In this document: in pieces, positions 14,867-22,525 of the stretch
Position numbering within the stretch: the stretch's first letter is position 1
Layout: the number at the start of each line of letters is the position of its first letter
Assembly (NCBI GenBank): GCA_035555315.1
Contig: DATMGU010000118.1
Span: forward strand, 1-47,364
Source: DATMGU01 sp035555315
GTDB lineage: Bacteria > Pseudomonadota > Alphaproteobacteria > ATCC43930 > CGMCC-115725
DNA length: 47,364 nt
Direction of reading: 5' to 3'
Position numbers and translations under genes: made by a program
Notes under the pieces: model-generated
Database searches by the model: none
What the model was told of the DNA's origin: nothing
Seen by the model: the letters and a program-made list of their open reading frames with translations, nothing else

Positions 14867-15069
14867 TAGGTTTCGCGTATGCTGGTGATGTTATGTTTTC
14901 CGACCAAGTTTCTGAAAATTCTGTTCCAACCGCGCCGAGCCTGATTTCGGCTGTGTGTGGTTGCCTGCGACTTATCGACGGCTGTCGGGACTGACGGCTG
15001 CCCGGCGGCTGTAGCTCTGCCGTATTCGAACTTTTTCCGAATACTCAAGACGCAACGGTAAATCGCATC
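14867..15069 (+). promoter_or_regulatory. leuA upstream region with short repeats and a hairpin
   Basis: About 200 bp with no gene. GACGGCTG occurs at 14977-14984 and 14993-15000 (period 16), with related GGCGGCTG at 15004-15011. GTATTCG (15022-15028) pairs with CGAATAC (15038-15044) in a 7-bp hairpin with a 9-base loop, 25 bp before the leuA ATG. No Shine-Dalgarno sequence is evident before leuA. The region probably holds the leuA promoter and translation-control elements, but I cannot place a promoter with confidence. Confidence 0.4.
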
Positions 15070-16740
15070 ATGTTGACCACACCAGAAACCAAATACCGCC
15101 CCTTCGCCTTCGAAGTCGATCTGCCCGACCGGCAATGGCCGTCCAAGCGGATGGATCATGCCCCGCGCTGGGCATCGGTCGATCTGCGCGACGGCAACCA
15201 GTCGCTGGCCGATCCGATGGATGTGGAAAAGAAGCTGCGTTTCTTCAAAATGCTGGTCGGCATCGGCTTCAAGGAAATCGAGATCGGCTTTCCGTCGGCC
15301 TCGCAAACCGAGTTCGACTTCGTCCGCAGCCTCATCGACGACAATCTCATCCCCGACGACGTCGCGGTGCAGGTGCTGACCCAGTCGCGCGAAGACCTGA
15401 TCGCCCGCAGCTTCGAATCGCTGCGCGGTGCCAAGCAGGCGATCGTCCATCTCTACAATGCGACGGCGCCGCTGTTTCGCCGCGTCGTCTTCAACATGGA
15501 AAAGTCGGAGGTGGTCGCCCTGGCGGTCGCCGGCGCGCGCGCCATGCTGGCCGAAAGCCGCAAGCAGCCGGAGACCAAGTGGACCTTCGAATATTCGCCG
15601 GAAACCTTCTGCTTCACGGAGCCGGAATTCGCCGTCGAAATCTGCGAGCGCGTGCTCGATGTCTGGCAGCCGACTGTCGAAAACCCGGTGATCCTGAACC
15701 TCCCCGCCACGGTGGAGGTCGCCATGCCGAATGTCTATGCCGACCAGATCGAATGGTTTTGCCGCCATATCTCGCGGCGGGATTCGGTGATCATCAGCGT
15801 GCATCCGCATAACGACCGCGGCACCGGCGTCGCCGCCGCCGAGCAGGCGGTTCTCGCCGGGGCGCAGCGCGTCGAAGGCTGCCTGTTCGGCAATGGCGAG
15901 CGGACCGGCAATGTCGACATCGTGACCCTGGCGCTCAATCTCTACACCCAGGGGATCGACCCGAAGCTGGCCTTCGACGACATGCGGTCGATCGTGCGCA
16001 CGGTCGAGCATTGCAACAACCTGCCGGTCCATCCGCGCCATCCCTATGCGGGCGAGCTGGTGTTCACCGCCTTCTCCGGATCGCATCAGGATGCGATCAA
16101 GAAAGGCTTCGCCGCCCATGAGGCGCGCAATGACGGCATTTGGGAGATGCCCTATCTGCCGATCGATCCCGCCGATCTGGGCGAGACCTACGAAGCCGTC
16201 ATCCGCGTCAATAGCCAGTCGGGCAAGGGCGGTGTCGCGTGGGTGTTGGAGCAGGACAAGGGATTGAAGCTGCCGCGCCGCTTCCAGATCGATTTCAGCC
16301 GGAAGGTACAGGAGATCGCGGACCGCACCGGCAAGGAGATGACCACGCCGAATATCTGGGCGGCCTTCGAGCAGGCCTATCACCTCGTCGGCGAGCGGAA
16401 ATTCGACCTGGTCGAATATGAGGAACCCGGCGCGCGTCGGGCGGGGCAGGATCGGGTCTTCGTCGGCCGGGTGAAGATCGACGGCGAAGAAGTGTCGATC
16501 ACCGGCCGAGGCAACGGCGTGATCTCAAGCGCCGTCGCGGCTCTCAATAGCCGGTGCGGGTTGGGCATCGAGGTCGTCGATTATCACGAACATGCCCTGC
16601 ATCGCGGCTCGGACGCGCAGGCGGCGGCCTATGTCGAATGCCGCATGGCGGATGATCGGAGGCTTTACGGCATCGGCATCGACACGGATATCGCCACCGC
16701 CTCGATCAAGGCCGTGCTGAGCGCTGCCAATTCGATTTGA
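15070..16740 (+). CDS. leuA: 2-isopropylmalate synthase
   Basis: A 556-residue enzyme for the first committed step of leucine synthesis: condensation of acetyl-CoA with 2-oxoisovalerate. The catalytic TIM-barrel has VDLRDGNQSLADPM (about 37-50), which carries the catalytic Arg and the metal Asp, a GFKEIEIGFPSAS strand, and metal histidines in SVHPHNDRGTG (about 243-253). NGERTGNVD and the C-terminal regulatory domain (GRGNGVISSAVAAL) follow. Length and pattern fit the longer LeuA form found in many proteobacteria and actinobacteria. It is a single gene with its own terminator. The C-terminal domain is usually the site of leucine feedback inhibition. Confidence 0.95.
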   Translation: MLTTPETKYRPFAFEVDLPDRQWPSKRMDHAPRWASVDLRDGNQSLADPMDVEKKLRFFKMLVGIGFKEIEIGFPSASQTEFDFVRSLIDDNLIPDDVAVQVLTQSREDLIARSFESLRGAKQAIVHLYNATAPLFRRVVFNMEKSEVVALAVAGARAMLAESRKQPETKWTFEYSPETFCFTEPEFAVEICERVLDVWQPTVENPVILNLPATVEVAMPNVYADQIEWFCRHISRRDSVIISVHPHNDRGTGVAAAEQAVLAGAQRVEGCLFGNGERTGNVDIVTLALNLYTQGIDPKLAFDDMRSIVRTVEHCNNLPVHPRHPYAGELVFTAFSGSHQDAIKKGFAAHEARNDGIWEMPYLPIDPADLGETYEAVIRVNSQSGKGGVAWVLEQDKGLKLPRRFQIDFSRKVQEIADRTGKEMTTPNIWAAFEQAYHLVGERKFDLVEYEEPGARRAGQDRVFVGRVKIDGEEVSITGRGNGVISSAVAALNSRCGLGIEVVDYHEHALHRGSDAQAAAYVECRMADDRRLYGIGIDTDIATASIKAVLSAANSI

Positions 16741-16745
16741 GAAGG

Positions 16746-16776
16746 GTGACGGGCGGTGGTGGTCGCCGCCCGTCAC
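16746..16776 (+). terminator. Hairpin after leuA
   Basis: GTGACGGGCGG (16746-16756) and CCGCCCGTCAC (16766-16776) form a perfect 11-bp GC-rich stem with a 9-base loop, six bases after the leuA stop. There is no T-run, so it may work with Rho or as a transcript stabiliser. Confidence 0.55.
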
Positions 16777-16818
16777 GCGTCATAGGTTGTCGGGTCGAAA
16801 GGGGGCGGAATCTCTGAC

Positions 16819-16857
16819 CTGATTTTATCTTCTGGTATTCCGTGGTATCTTAATCAG
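16819..16857 (+). promoter_or_regulatory. Candidate promoter/operator of the toxin-antitoxin pair
   Basis: CTGATT (16819-16824) and AATCAG (16852-16857) are inverted arms ending directly at the antitoxin ATG, and TGGTATTCCG/TGGTATCTTA is a 10-nt-spaced direct repeat between them. Such sites near the start codon are usual for autorepressed antitoxin operons. The region is visibly richer in A and T than the surroundings. Confidence 0.35.
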
Positions 16858-17052
16858 ATGAGCCGATCCAAACCCAGCCAGCAAAGTGCCTCTGTGTTTC
16901 AAGAGGTCGATGCTTCCGCTGAACAAGCCGCTCTTGAAGAGGCTGAGCGGGCGATCGAGCAAGGCCGTACGATCTCCCACGAGGCAATGCGTCGTTGGCT
17001 GTTGTCCTGGGGAACTGATAATGTGCTGCCGCCGCCCAAGTGCGGCGAATAA
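16858..17052 (+). CDS. Antitoxin of a type II toxin-antitoxin pair
   Basis: A 64-residue acidic N-terminal protein ending in the conserved tail GRTISHEAMRRWLLSWGTDN-PPPK, which I recognise from small antitoxins paired with ParE/RelE-type toxins. The first half (AALEEAERAIEQG) is helical and would be expected to include the DNA-binding or dimer part; the second half would wrap the toxin. It overlaps the toxin gene by 13 bp, which fits coupled translation. The antitoxin should bind its own promoter, and inverted arms lie just upstream. The exact antitoxin subfamily is uncertain. Confidence 0.75.
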   Translation: MSRSKPSQQSASVFQEVDASAEQAALEEAERAIEQGRTISHEAMRRWLLSWGTDNVLPPPKCGE

Positions 17053-17321
17053 TCTGGACCGAGCCGGCGCGCCAAGATTTGGAGCGCATCCAGGATTATA
17101 TCGGTCAATTCAATCCGGCCGCGGCTAGAGGTGTCGCAGAGCGATTGCTCGCTGCCGCTGACAGCTTGGGTTCATTCGCGGAACGGGGCCGACCGAGCGG
17201 GATTGATCGGGAACTGACAGCTATTCGCCCTTACGTGCTTCGTTACCGCATCATCGGCGGCGTCGTCTTCATCCTGCGTGTCAGACATGGAGGCACGCTT
17301 GGCAGTTCTCCGACTCGGTGA
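17040..17321 (+). CDS. ParE/RelE-type toxin
   Basis: A 93-residue basic protein with the ParE/RelE fold signature: IIWTEPARQDLERIQDYI at the N-terminus, then GRPSGIDRELTAIRPYVLRYRI and the strand VVFILRVRHGG. ParE proteins block DNA gyrase and RelE proteins cut mRNA on the ribosome; the wording of the conserved segments favours ParE, but I cannot separate the two reliably. It starts with GTG 17040 within the antitoxin gene. The toxin stop at 17321 touches the stop of the next gene on the other strand. Confidence 0.85.
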   Translation: MRRIIWTEPARQDLERIQDYIGQFNPAAARGVAERLLAAADSLGSFAERGRPSGIDRELTAIRPYVLRYRIIGGVVFILRVRHGGTLGSSPTR

Positions 17322-18284
17322 CTATCCCGTGAACCGGCCCAGCCGTACCGCCGTCTGGCCTTGGCCGAGGCGGCGCGATGGCATGATCAGCACGCAGTCG
17401 GGGTAGGGGGTACGCACTTCCTTGCCGCCGTCATAGCCCAGCACCGAGCCGGCTTCGGGGATCACTTCCATGCCCTTGAAGTTGCGCACGAAGCGGAAGC
17501 CGGTGGTGCCGATGGTCACCGCGTCGGTGATCTCGATCACCCTTTGCGGCGGCGGATCGGTGAAGCCGGCGAAATTCGTCGCCTTGTAGCCGGCCTCCAA
17601 TGTCCCGTGCTGGTCGAGAAACCGCAGCGTCGTTTCCAGGGCGACGTCATAGGCGCGTCGTTCCCAATGCTGGCCGCATTCGACCAACAGCGCCGTGTTC
17701 GGCAGGTCGGGATCGGAAAAGGCGCCGTAATCGAGCAGGCGCCGCCCGGCGGCATGGCCGCGATCGCGCACGATCAGCCGAGGCACGCCGAGCCGCTGCG
17801 CCGCGGCCAGGCTTTTCTCGGTGACGCCGGCCAGCATCAGCGGTGCGGTGTCATGCTGCATCGAATGGATGTCGAGCAGGTGGTCGACCGTATCGATCAG
17901 CGGCCGGATCCGACGTGCCCGGTCGAGCTCGACGCTGCGGCGCGGGCCATCCAAGGTCGCCACATCCCAGACCCGGTTGAAATCCTCGTCGACGAAGCGC
18001 GAGGTGCTTGGATCCTCGGCATCGAAGCGCAGATATGCCGTGATATTGGCGAAACCCAGGGTGACCCGGCCTCGTGCCGGTCGAAAGCCGGTCTTGAACA
18101 GGAAATCGACCGCCAGCGCGCCGCAGAGCTCGTTGCCATGGGTGACGGCATTCACCATCAGATGCGGGCCGGCGCGCCCGCTATCGAGCGTCGTCATATA
18201 CGGGATGCCCGTATTGCCCTGCTGGTAGGTGTCGATCGCTGGTGGCGCCAGCTCGACCGGGTAGGTGTCGTCCGATGCGGTCAC
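17322..18284 (-). CDS. Succinylglutamate desuccinylase/aspartoacylase-family hydrolase
   Basis: A 320-residue zinc hydrolase of the M14-related AstE/ASPA family, which cleaves N-acyl amino acids. The zinc motif is THGNELCG (about 48-55), followed by FANITAYLRFD and the catalytic region RFVDEDFNRVWD (an N-acyl binding segment with Asn-Arg) and the third ligand in LLDIHSMQHD (about 136-145). VECGQHW near 202-208 carries the catalytic Glu. It starts with GTG 18284. The substrate may be an N-acyl-aspartate or -glutamate. Two other deacylases follow in the next 3 kb. Confidence 0.86.
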   Translation of the reverse strand: MTASDDTYPVELAPPAIDTYQQGNTGIPYMTTLDSGRAGPHLMVNAVTHGNELCGALAVDFLFKTGFRPARGRVTLGFANITAYLRFDAEDPSTSRFVDEDFNRVWDVATLDGPRRSVELDRARRIRPLIDTVDHLLDIHSMQHDTAPLMLAGVTEKSLAAAQRLGVPRLIVRDRGHAAGRRLLDYGAFSDPDLPNTALLVECGQHWERRAYDVALETTLRFLDQHGTLEAGYKATNFAGFTDPPPQRVIEITDAVTIGTTGFRFVRNFKGMEVIPEAGSVLGYDGGKEVRTPYPDCVLIMPSRRLGQGQTAVRLGRFTG

Positions 18285-18405
18285 GGGCAGCTGGCCCCTC
18301 GGTTCCGGCGGTCAGAACGGCCTGCCGCGCAAATTCAACCGGGACTCTAGGGCCGGCGCGACCCGGCGGCGAGGGATTTCGGCCCGGATTTCGGTCTGAT
18401 ATCCG

Positions 18406-19575
18406 TTAGGCGGCGAGCCGATCCAGCAGGCGGCCCATGAATGCCTCGCATTGGACGATCTGATCGAGGGCGATGAATTCATCGGGTTTATGGGCCTGCT
18501 CGATCGATCCCGGACCGCAGACCATGGTCGGGATGCCGGCCTTTTGGAACAGCCCGCCTTCCGTGCCGAAGCTGACCTTGCCGGTGCTGTTGGCGCCGGT
18601 CAATTGCATGACCAGTTGGGCCACGGCCTCATCGGTACCGGTCGACAGGCCGGCCGAATTCGATAGCTCATGCCATTCGAAGCCGGACGCGGCATGGACC
18701 GCCTTCATCTCGGGCAGCAGCCGCGTCTCGGCGAAGCGTCGCACCTCGGCCATCAGCTCGTGCGGGTTTTCGCTCGGTAGATGGCGGAACTCGAAGTCGA
18801 AACTGCAATCCTTCGGCACGATGTTGAGCGCGGTGCCGCCGTTGATCTTGCCGGTATGTACGGTGGTGTAGGACGGGCTGAGCTCCGGATCATAAGGCCC
18901 TTGATCGCGGAACCGCCGCGCCATGCCTTTCAGATAGGCCACCACCTCGGCGGCCGCCTCGACCGCGTTCACCCCCATATGGGACAGGGAAGAATGGCAC
19001 TCGAACCCATGGACATGGCACCGCGAGGACAGTTTTCCCTTATGGCCCGCGATCGGCTTCATCAGCGTCGGTTCGCCGACGATGCAGGCGCGCGGCTTGA
19101 TGTCGCGCCGCTGCAGATCGGCGATCAGCCGCCGTACGCCGATGCAGCCGATCTCCTCGTCATAGGAGAATGCGAGGTGGATCGGCGTCGCGAGGCGGCC
19201 GGATTTGGCCCGCTCGATAAAGCTGGGCGTCAGAGCCAACGCCACCGCGACGAAGCTCTTCATATCGGCGACGCCGCGCCCGAACAGATGGCCGTCGCGC
19301 TCGACTACCTTGAACGGATCGCTGGTCCAATCCTGGCCGTCGACCGGCACCACATCGGTGTGACCGGACAGCACGACGCCACCGATATCCTTGTTGCCGA
19401 TCGTGGCGAACAGGTTCGCCTTGCGCTTGTCGTCGTCATAGGTCAGATCCGACGCGATGCCCATCCCATCCAGATAATCGGCGACATATTCGATGAGGGC
19501 GAGATTGCTGTCGCGGCTGGTGGTATCGAATGACACCAGTTTCGCGACCATCTCGGCACTTTGCGGGGCTGTCAT
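18406..19575 (-). CDS. argE: Acetylornithine deacetylase (ArgE)
   Basis: A 389-residue metallopeptidase of the M20 family that removes acetyl from N2-acetylornithine in arginine synthesis. LSGHTDVVPVDG (about 69-80) carries the first metal ligands, FGRGVADMKSFVA (about 98-110) the bridging Asp, and SYDEEIGCIG (about 136-145) the catalytic Glu and a metal ligand. GEPTLMKPIAGHKG and GTDEAV follow, and the dimerisation domain lies in the middle. The start ATG 19575 is clear. The name is by family pattern; related M20 enzymes act on other N-acyl amino acids. Confidence 0.88.
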   Translation of the reverse strand: MTAPQSAEMVAKLVSFDTTSRDSNLALIEYVADYLDGMGIASDLTYDDDKRKANLFATIGNKDIGGVVLSGHTDVVPVDGQDWTSDPFKVVERDGHLFGRGVADMKSFVAVALALTPSFIERAKSGRLATPIHLAFSYDEEIGCIGVRRLIADLQRRDIKPRACIVGEPTLMKPIAGHKGKLSSRCHVHGFECHSSLSHMGVNAVEAAAEVVAYLKGMARRFRDQGPYDPELSPSYTTVHTGKINGGTALNIVPKDCSFDFEFRHLPSENPHELMAEVRRFAETRLLPEMKAVHAASGFEWHELSNSAGLSTGTDEAVAQLVMQLTGANSTGKVSFGTEGGLFQKAGIPTMVCGPGSIEQAHKPDEFIALDQIVQCEAFMGRLLDRLAA

Positions 19576-19729
19576 GACAAACGACTTTCGCTGCGGGGGT
19601 TCACCGACCAGTATGGAACCGACCGAAACAATTTAGCAAATGGCGCGCCAGCATCAATGGACGCGCTAAGTTAACCCCCGACTCGCCACAATGCAGCATG
19701 CGGCATAAGACCGCTCAAGGACCCGTCCC

Positions 19730-20584
19730 ATGAAGCTGCCCCGCCCCGCCGATATCATGCAGTGGCACGACCCGGTTGGCGCCGCCATCCCATTGGTCTT
19801 CGATTCGCCGCATAGCGGCCGCGTTTACCCCGAGGATTTCCGCTATGCCTGCGACTTCGACCGGCTGCGCCAGGCGGAGGATAGCTATGTCGACGAGCTG
19901 TTCGCGGCGGCCCCGAAACTTGGCGCCACGCTGATCGCGGCGCAGTTTCCGCGCAGCTACATCGATGCCAACCGCTCGGCGCTCGATATCGACGAGAGCC
20001 TGCTGGCCACACCCTGGACCGGTCCGATGGCGCCCAGCGAGAAGACGCGCCTGGGTCTGGGGCTGATCTGGCGGTTGATCGGCCCGAACCTGTCGGTCTA
20101 TGACCGAAAACTACCGGTCAGCGAGGTGCGGCACCGGATCGAGCATTATCACACGCCTTACCACGCGGCCCTCGACGCGGTGACCGATGCCATGCATCGG
20201 CGGTTCGGCGTGGTGTGGCATATCAATTGTCACTCCATGCCGGGCCTCAGCAGCGCGCTGTCGGCCGAGGGGCCGGGCATCCCACGGGCCGATTTCGTGC
20301 TGGGCGACCGCGATGGCTCGACCTGCGCGCCCGAATTGACGACCTTCGTGGCCGCGGTGCTCAGCGGGCTCGGCTATCACGTCCGGATCAACGAGCCGTA
20401 CAAAGGCGTCGAACTGGTCCGCCGCCATGGCCGCCCCGCCGAACACCGTCACAGCCTGCAAATCGAGGTCAATCGTCGGCTCTATATGGACGAAATCACT
20501 TTCGAAAAGCTGCCCGAATTCGGCAAGGTCCAAGGCGATATCGCGACTCTGATCGCCGAGCTGGCGCGCTTCGCCCGGCACTGA
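19730..20584 (+). CDS. N-formylglutamate amidohydrolase-family protein
   Basis: A 284-residue hydrolase of the N-formylglutamate deformylase family, which releases formate from N-formyl-L-glutamate in the last step of one histidine breakdown route. DSPHSGRVYPEDF (about 25-37) with the conserved His, YIDANRSALDID (about 83-94), HINCHSMPG (about 163-171) and NEPYKGVELVRRHG (about 221-234) are the family motifs. ATG 19730 follows CAAGGACC. No other histidine-degradation gene is present, so a general deformylase or deacylase role is as likely. The released formate could feed fhs. It is divergent from argE, with 154 bp between. Confidence 0.85.
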   Translation: MKLPRPADIMQWHDPVGAAIPLVFDSPHSGRVYPEDFRYACDFDRLRQAEDSYVDELFAAAPKLGATLIAAQFPRSYIDANRSALDIDESLLATPWTGPMAPSEKTRLGLGLIWRLIGPNLSVYDRKLPVSEVRHRIEHYHTPYHAALDAVTDAMHRRFGVVWHINCHSMPGLSSALSAEGPGIPRADFVLGDRDGSTCAPELTTFVAAVLSGLGYHVRINEPYKGVELVRRHGRPAEHRHSLQIEVNRRLYMDEITFEKLPEFGKVQGDIATLIAELARFARH

Positions 20585-20605
20585 GCCCTGACACTCGGGG
20601 CGGGA

Positions 20606-21379
20606 TCAGGAGACGAACTGCTCCTTCAGCACGCGTTCCTTCAGGCCGTGGTCGCGATCGAACAACAGCGTCAGGGCGATGTCGTGGTTTTCGCGGACCT
20701 CGACCGTGGCGACGTCGCGGACCTCGGTCGAATCGGCACCGGCGCTGACCGGCCGCTTGTCCGGTTCCAGGATCTCGAAACGCACATGGGCGCGGTACGG
20801 CAGCAGCGCCCCGCGCCAGCGGCGGGGCCGGAACGCGCTGATCGGGGTGAGCGCCAGGATACCCGCTTCGAGCGGGATGATCGGGCCGTGAGCGGAGAGG
20901 TTATAGGCGGTGCTGCCGGCCGGGGTCGCGACCATGATGCCGTCGCACATCAATTCGGCCATCCGCTCGATCCCGTCGATCAGGATGCGGATCTTGGCCA
21001 TCTGGCGGATCTGCCGCAGCAGAGACACCTCGTTGATCGCCAGCGTCTCGACCACGGTCCCGTCGCGCTGGGTCGCCAGCATCGTCAGCGGGTGCAACCG
21101 CACGGGCTCGGCCACAGCCAGGCGTTCGAACAACCCCTCCGCATCATAGGTGTTCATCAGAAAGCCGACGCTGCCGCGATGCATGCCATAGACCGGCACG
21201 CCTCGGCCGAGGGTCGTGCGCAGCGTCTCCAGCATGAAGCCGTCGCCACCCAGCGCCACGATGACATCCGCCTCGGCGGGTGGGACGACCGGATAGCGTT
21301 TGCTGAGATCGGCGAGGGCCGCTTGAGCGGCCTCACTATCGGAGGCGACGATGCCGATCCGGTGCGGGAGAGCGCTCAC
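20606..21379 (-). CDS. nadK: NAD kinase
   Basis: A 257-residue kinase that phosphorylates NAD to NADP. The glycine-rich loop VIVALGGDGFMLETLR (about 39-54) contains the diagnostic GGDG, and LAINEVSLLRQ (about 112-122) and MVATPAGSTAYNLSAHGPI (about 149-167) are the other family motifs. The start is GTG 21379; MSALPHRIGIVAS is a normal N-terminus. It follows N-formylglutamate hydrolase tail-to-tail with 21 bp between, and is 47 bp downstream of the moaA stop, in the same direction. Confidence 0.95.
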   Translation of the reverse strand: MSALPHRIGIVASDSEAAQAALADLSKRYPVVPPAEADVIVALGGDGFMLETLRTTLGRGVPVYGMHRGSVGFLMNTYDAEGLFERLAVAEPVRLHPLTMLATQRDGTVVETLAINEVSLLRQIRQMAKIRILIDGIERMAELMCDGIMVATPAGSTAYNLSAHGPIIPLEAGILALTPISAFRPRRWRGALLPYRAHVRFEILEPDKRPVSAGADSTEVRDVATVEVRENHDIALTLLFDRDHGLKERVLKEQFVS

Positions 21380-21426
21380 GCCGACACACGGAACAACGGT
21401 AATCGACCGGCGAACAACACCGCCGA

Positions 21427-22416
21427 TCAGCCGCCGGTGACGCTCATATGCCGGGGCACCGCGGGCCCGGCATGGCGGCGATCGATGATGAAGTCATGGC
21501 CAAGCGGCTTGCGGCCGATCGCCTCGGCGATCGCGGCTTCCAGCGGCGCGTCGCTTTCGCTTTGACGCAGCGGCATGCGCAGATCGGCGGCGTCTTCCTG
21601 GCCGAGGCACATGTAGAGCTTCCCGGTACAGGTCAGCCGCACCCGGTTGCAGCTCTCGCAGAAATTATGGGTGAGGGGGGTGATGAAGCCCAGCCGGCCG
21701 CCGGTCTCGCGCACGGTCGTATAGCGCGCCGGGCCACCGGTGCGGAAATCGCTGTCATCGAGCGTCCAGCGCTCGGCCAGCCGGGCGCGCACCAGGGAGA
21801 GCGGCAGGTATTGGTCGAGGCGGGTTTCGCCGATCTCGCCCATCGGCATGACCTCGATGAAGGTGAGGTCGAAGCCCTCGGCGCCGCACCAGCCGATCAG
21901 CCGGTCGAACTCGTCGTCATTGACGCCCTTCAGCGCCACCGTGTTGATCTTGACCTGGAGCCCGGCCCGCTTGGCGGCGTCGAGCCCGGCCAGCACGGTG
22001 TCGAGCTTGCCCCAGCGCGTGATCGCCTGGAACCGAGCGGCGTCCAGCGTATCCAGCGACACGTTGATCCGCCGCACGCCGCACGCCTTGAGGTCGGCGG
22101 CGTAGCGCGCCAATTGGCTGCCATTGGTGGTGAGCGTCAGCTCGTCGAGCGCGCCGCTGTCCAGATGCCGGCCCAGGCTGCGCACCAGCGACAAGATGTT
22201 CCGGCGTACCAGCGGCTCGCCGCCGGTCAGGCGCAGCTTGCGCACGCCCAGCCGCACGAAGGCGCTCGCCGCCCGGTCCAGCTCTTCGAGGCTCAGCACC
22301 TCCTGCTTGGGCAGGAAGGTCATGTCCTCGGCCATGCAATAGACGCAGCGGAAATCGCACCGATCGGTCACCGAGATCCGCAGATAGGAAATATGCCGTC
22401 CAAACGGGTCAATCAT
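21427..22416 (-). CDS. moaA: GTP 3',8-cyclase MoaA (radical SAM, molybdenum cofactor)
   Basis: A 329-residue radical SAM enzyme that starts molybdenum cofactor synthesis by rearranging GTP. The N-terminal iron-sulphur cluster motif is Cys20-x3-Cys24-x2-Cys27 (RCDFRCVYC), and the second cluster is in FCESCNRVRLTCTGKLYMC near 253-271. The C-terminus ends in the required Gly-Gly. The start MIDPFGRHISYLR is typical of alphaproteobacterial MoaA. No Shine-Dalgarno sequence precedes it; a promoter placed 6 bp upstream suggests a leaderless message. Divergent from fdhD, which needs the same cofactor. Confidence 0.95.
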   Translation of the reverse strand: MIDPFGRHISYLRISVTDRCDFRCVYCMAEDMTFLPKQEVLSLEELDRAASAFVRLGVRKLRLTGGEPLVRRNILSLVRSLGRHLDSGALDELTLTTNGSQLARYAADLKACGVRRINVSLDTLDAARFQAITRWGKLDTVLAGLDAAKRAGLQVKINTVALKGVNDDEFDRLIGWCGAEGFDLTFIEVMPMGEIGETRLDQYLPLSLVRARLAERWTLDDSDFRTGGPARYTTVRETGGRLGFITPLTHNFCESCNRVRLTCTGKLYMCLGQEDAADLRMPLRQSESDAPLEAAIAEAIGRKPLGHDFIIDRRHAGPAVPRHMSVTGG

Positions 22417-22422
22417 GGGGGT

Positions 22423-22451
22423 AATATGTCGGTGCGGTGCCCACGCCACAA
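22423..22451 (-). promoter_or_regulatory. Promoter for a leaderless moaA transcript
   Basis: On the minus strand, TTGTGG (22451-22446) and CATATT (22428-22423) are separated by exactly 17 bp. The -10 ends 6 bp before the moaA ATG at 22416, so transcription would begin at the start codon. The region also lies upstream of fdhD, in a 109-bp gap. Confidence 0.45.
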
Positions 22452-22525
22452 GAGCCAGTGTAGGCACCCGCTCATGGGGAGCCCCACCCTTGCGCGCCCA
22501 CCCGCACGGCCCTAGTTTTCCCGCC

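Noticed and set aside
14866..16383. 505-codon antisense frame over leuA
   Set aside because: Same codon-mirror effect; leuA is full length on the plus strand.
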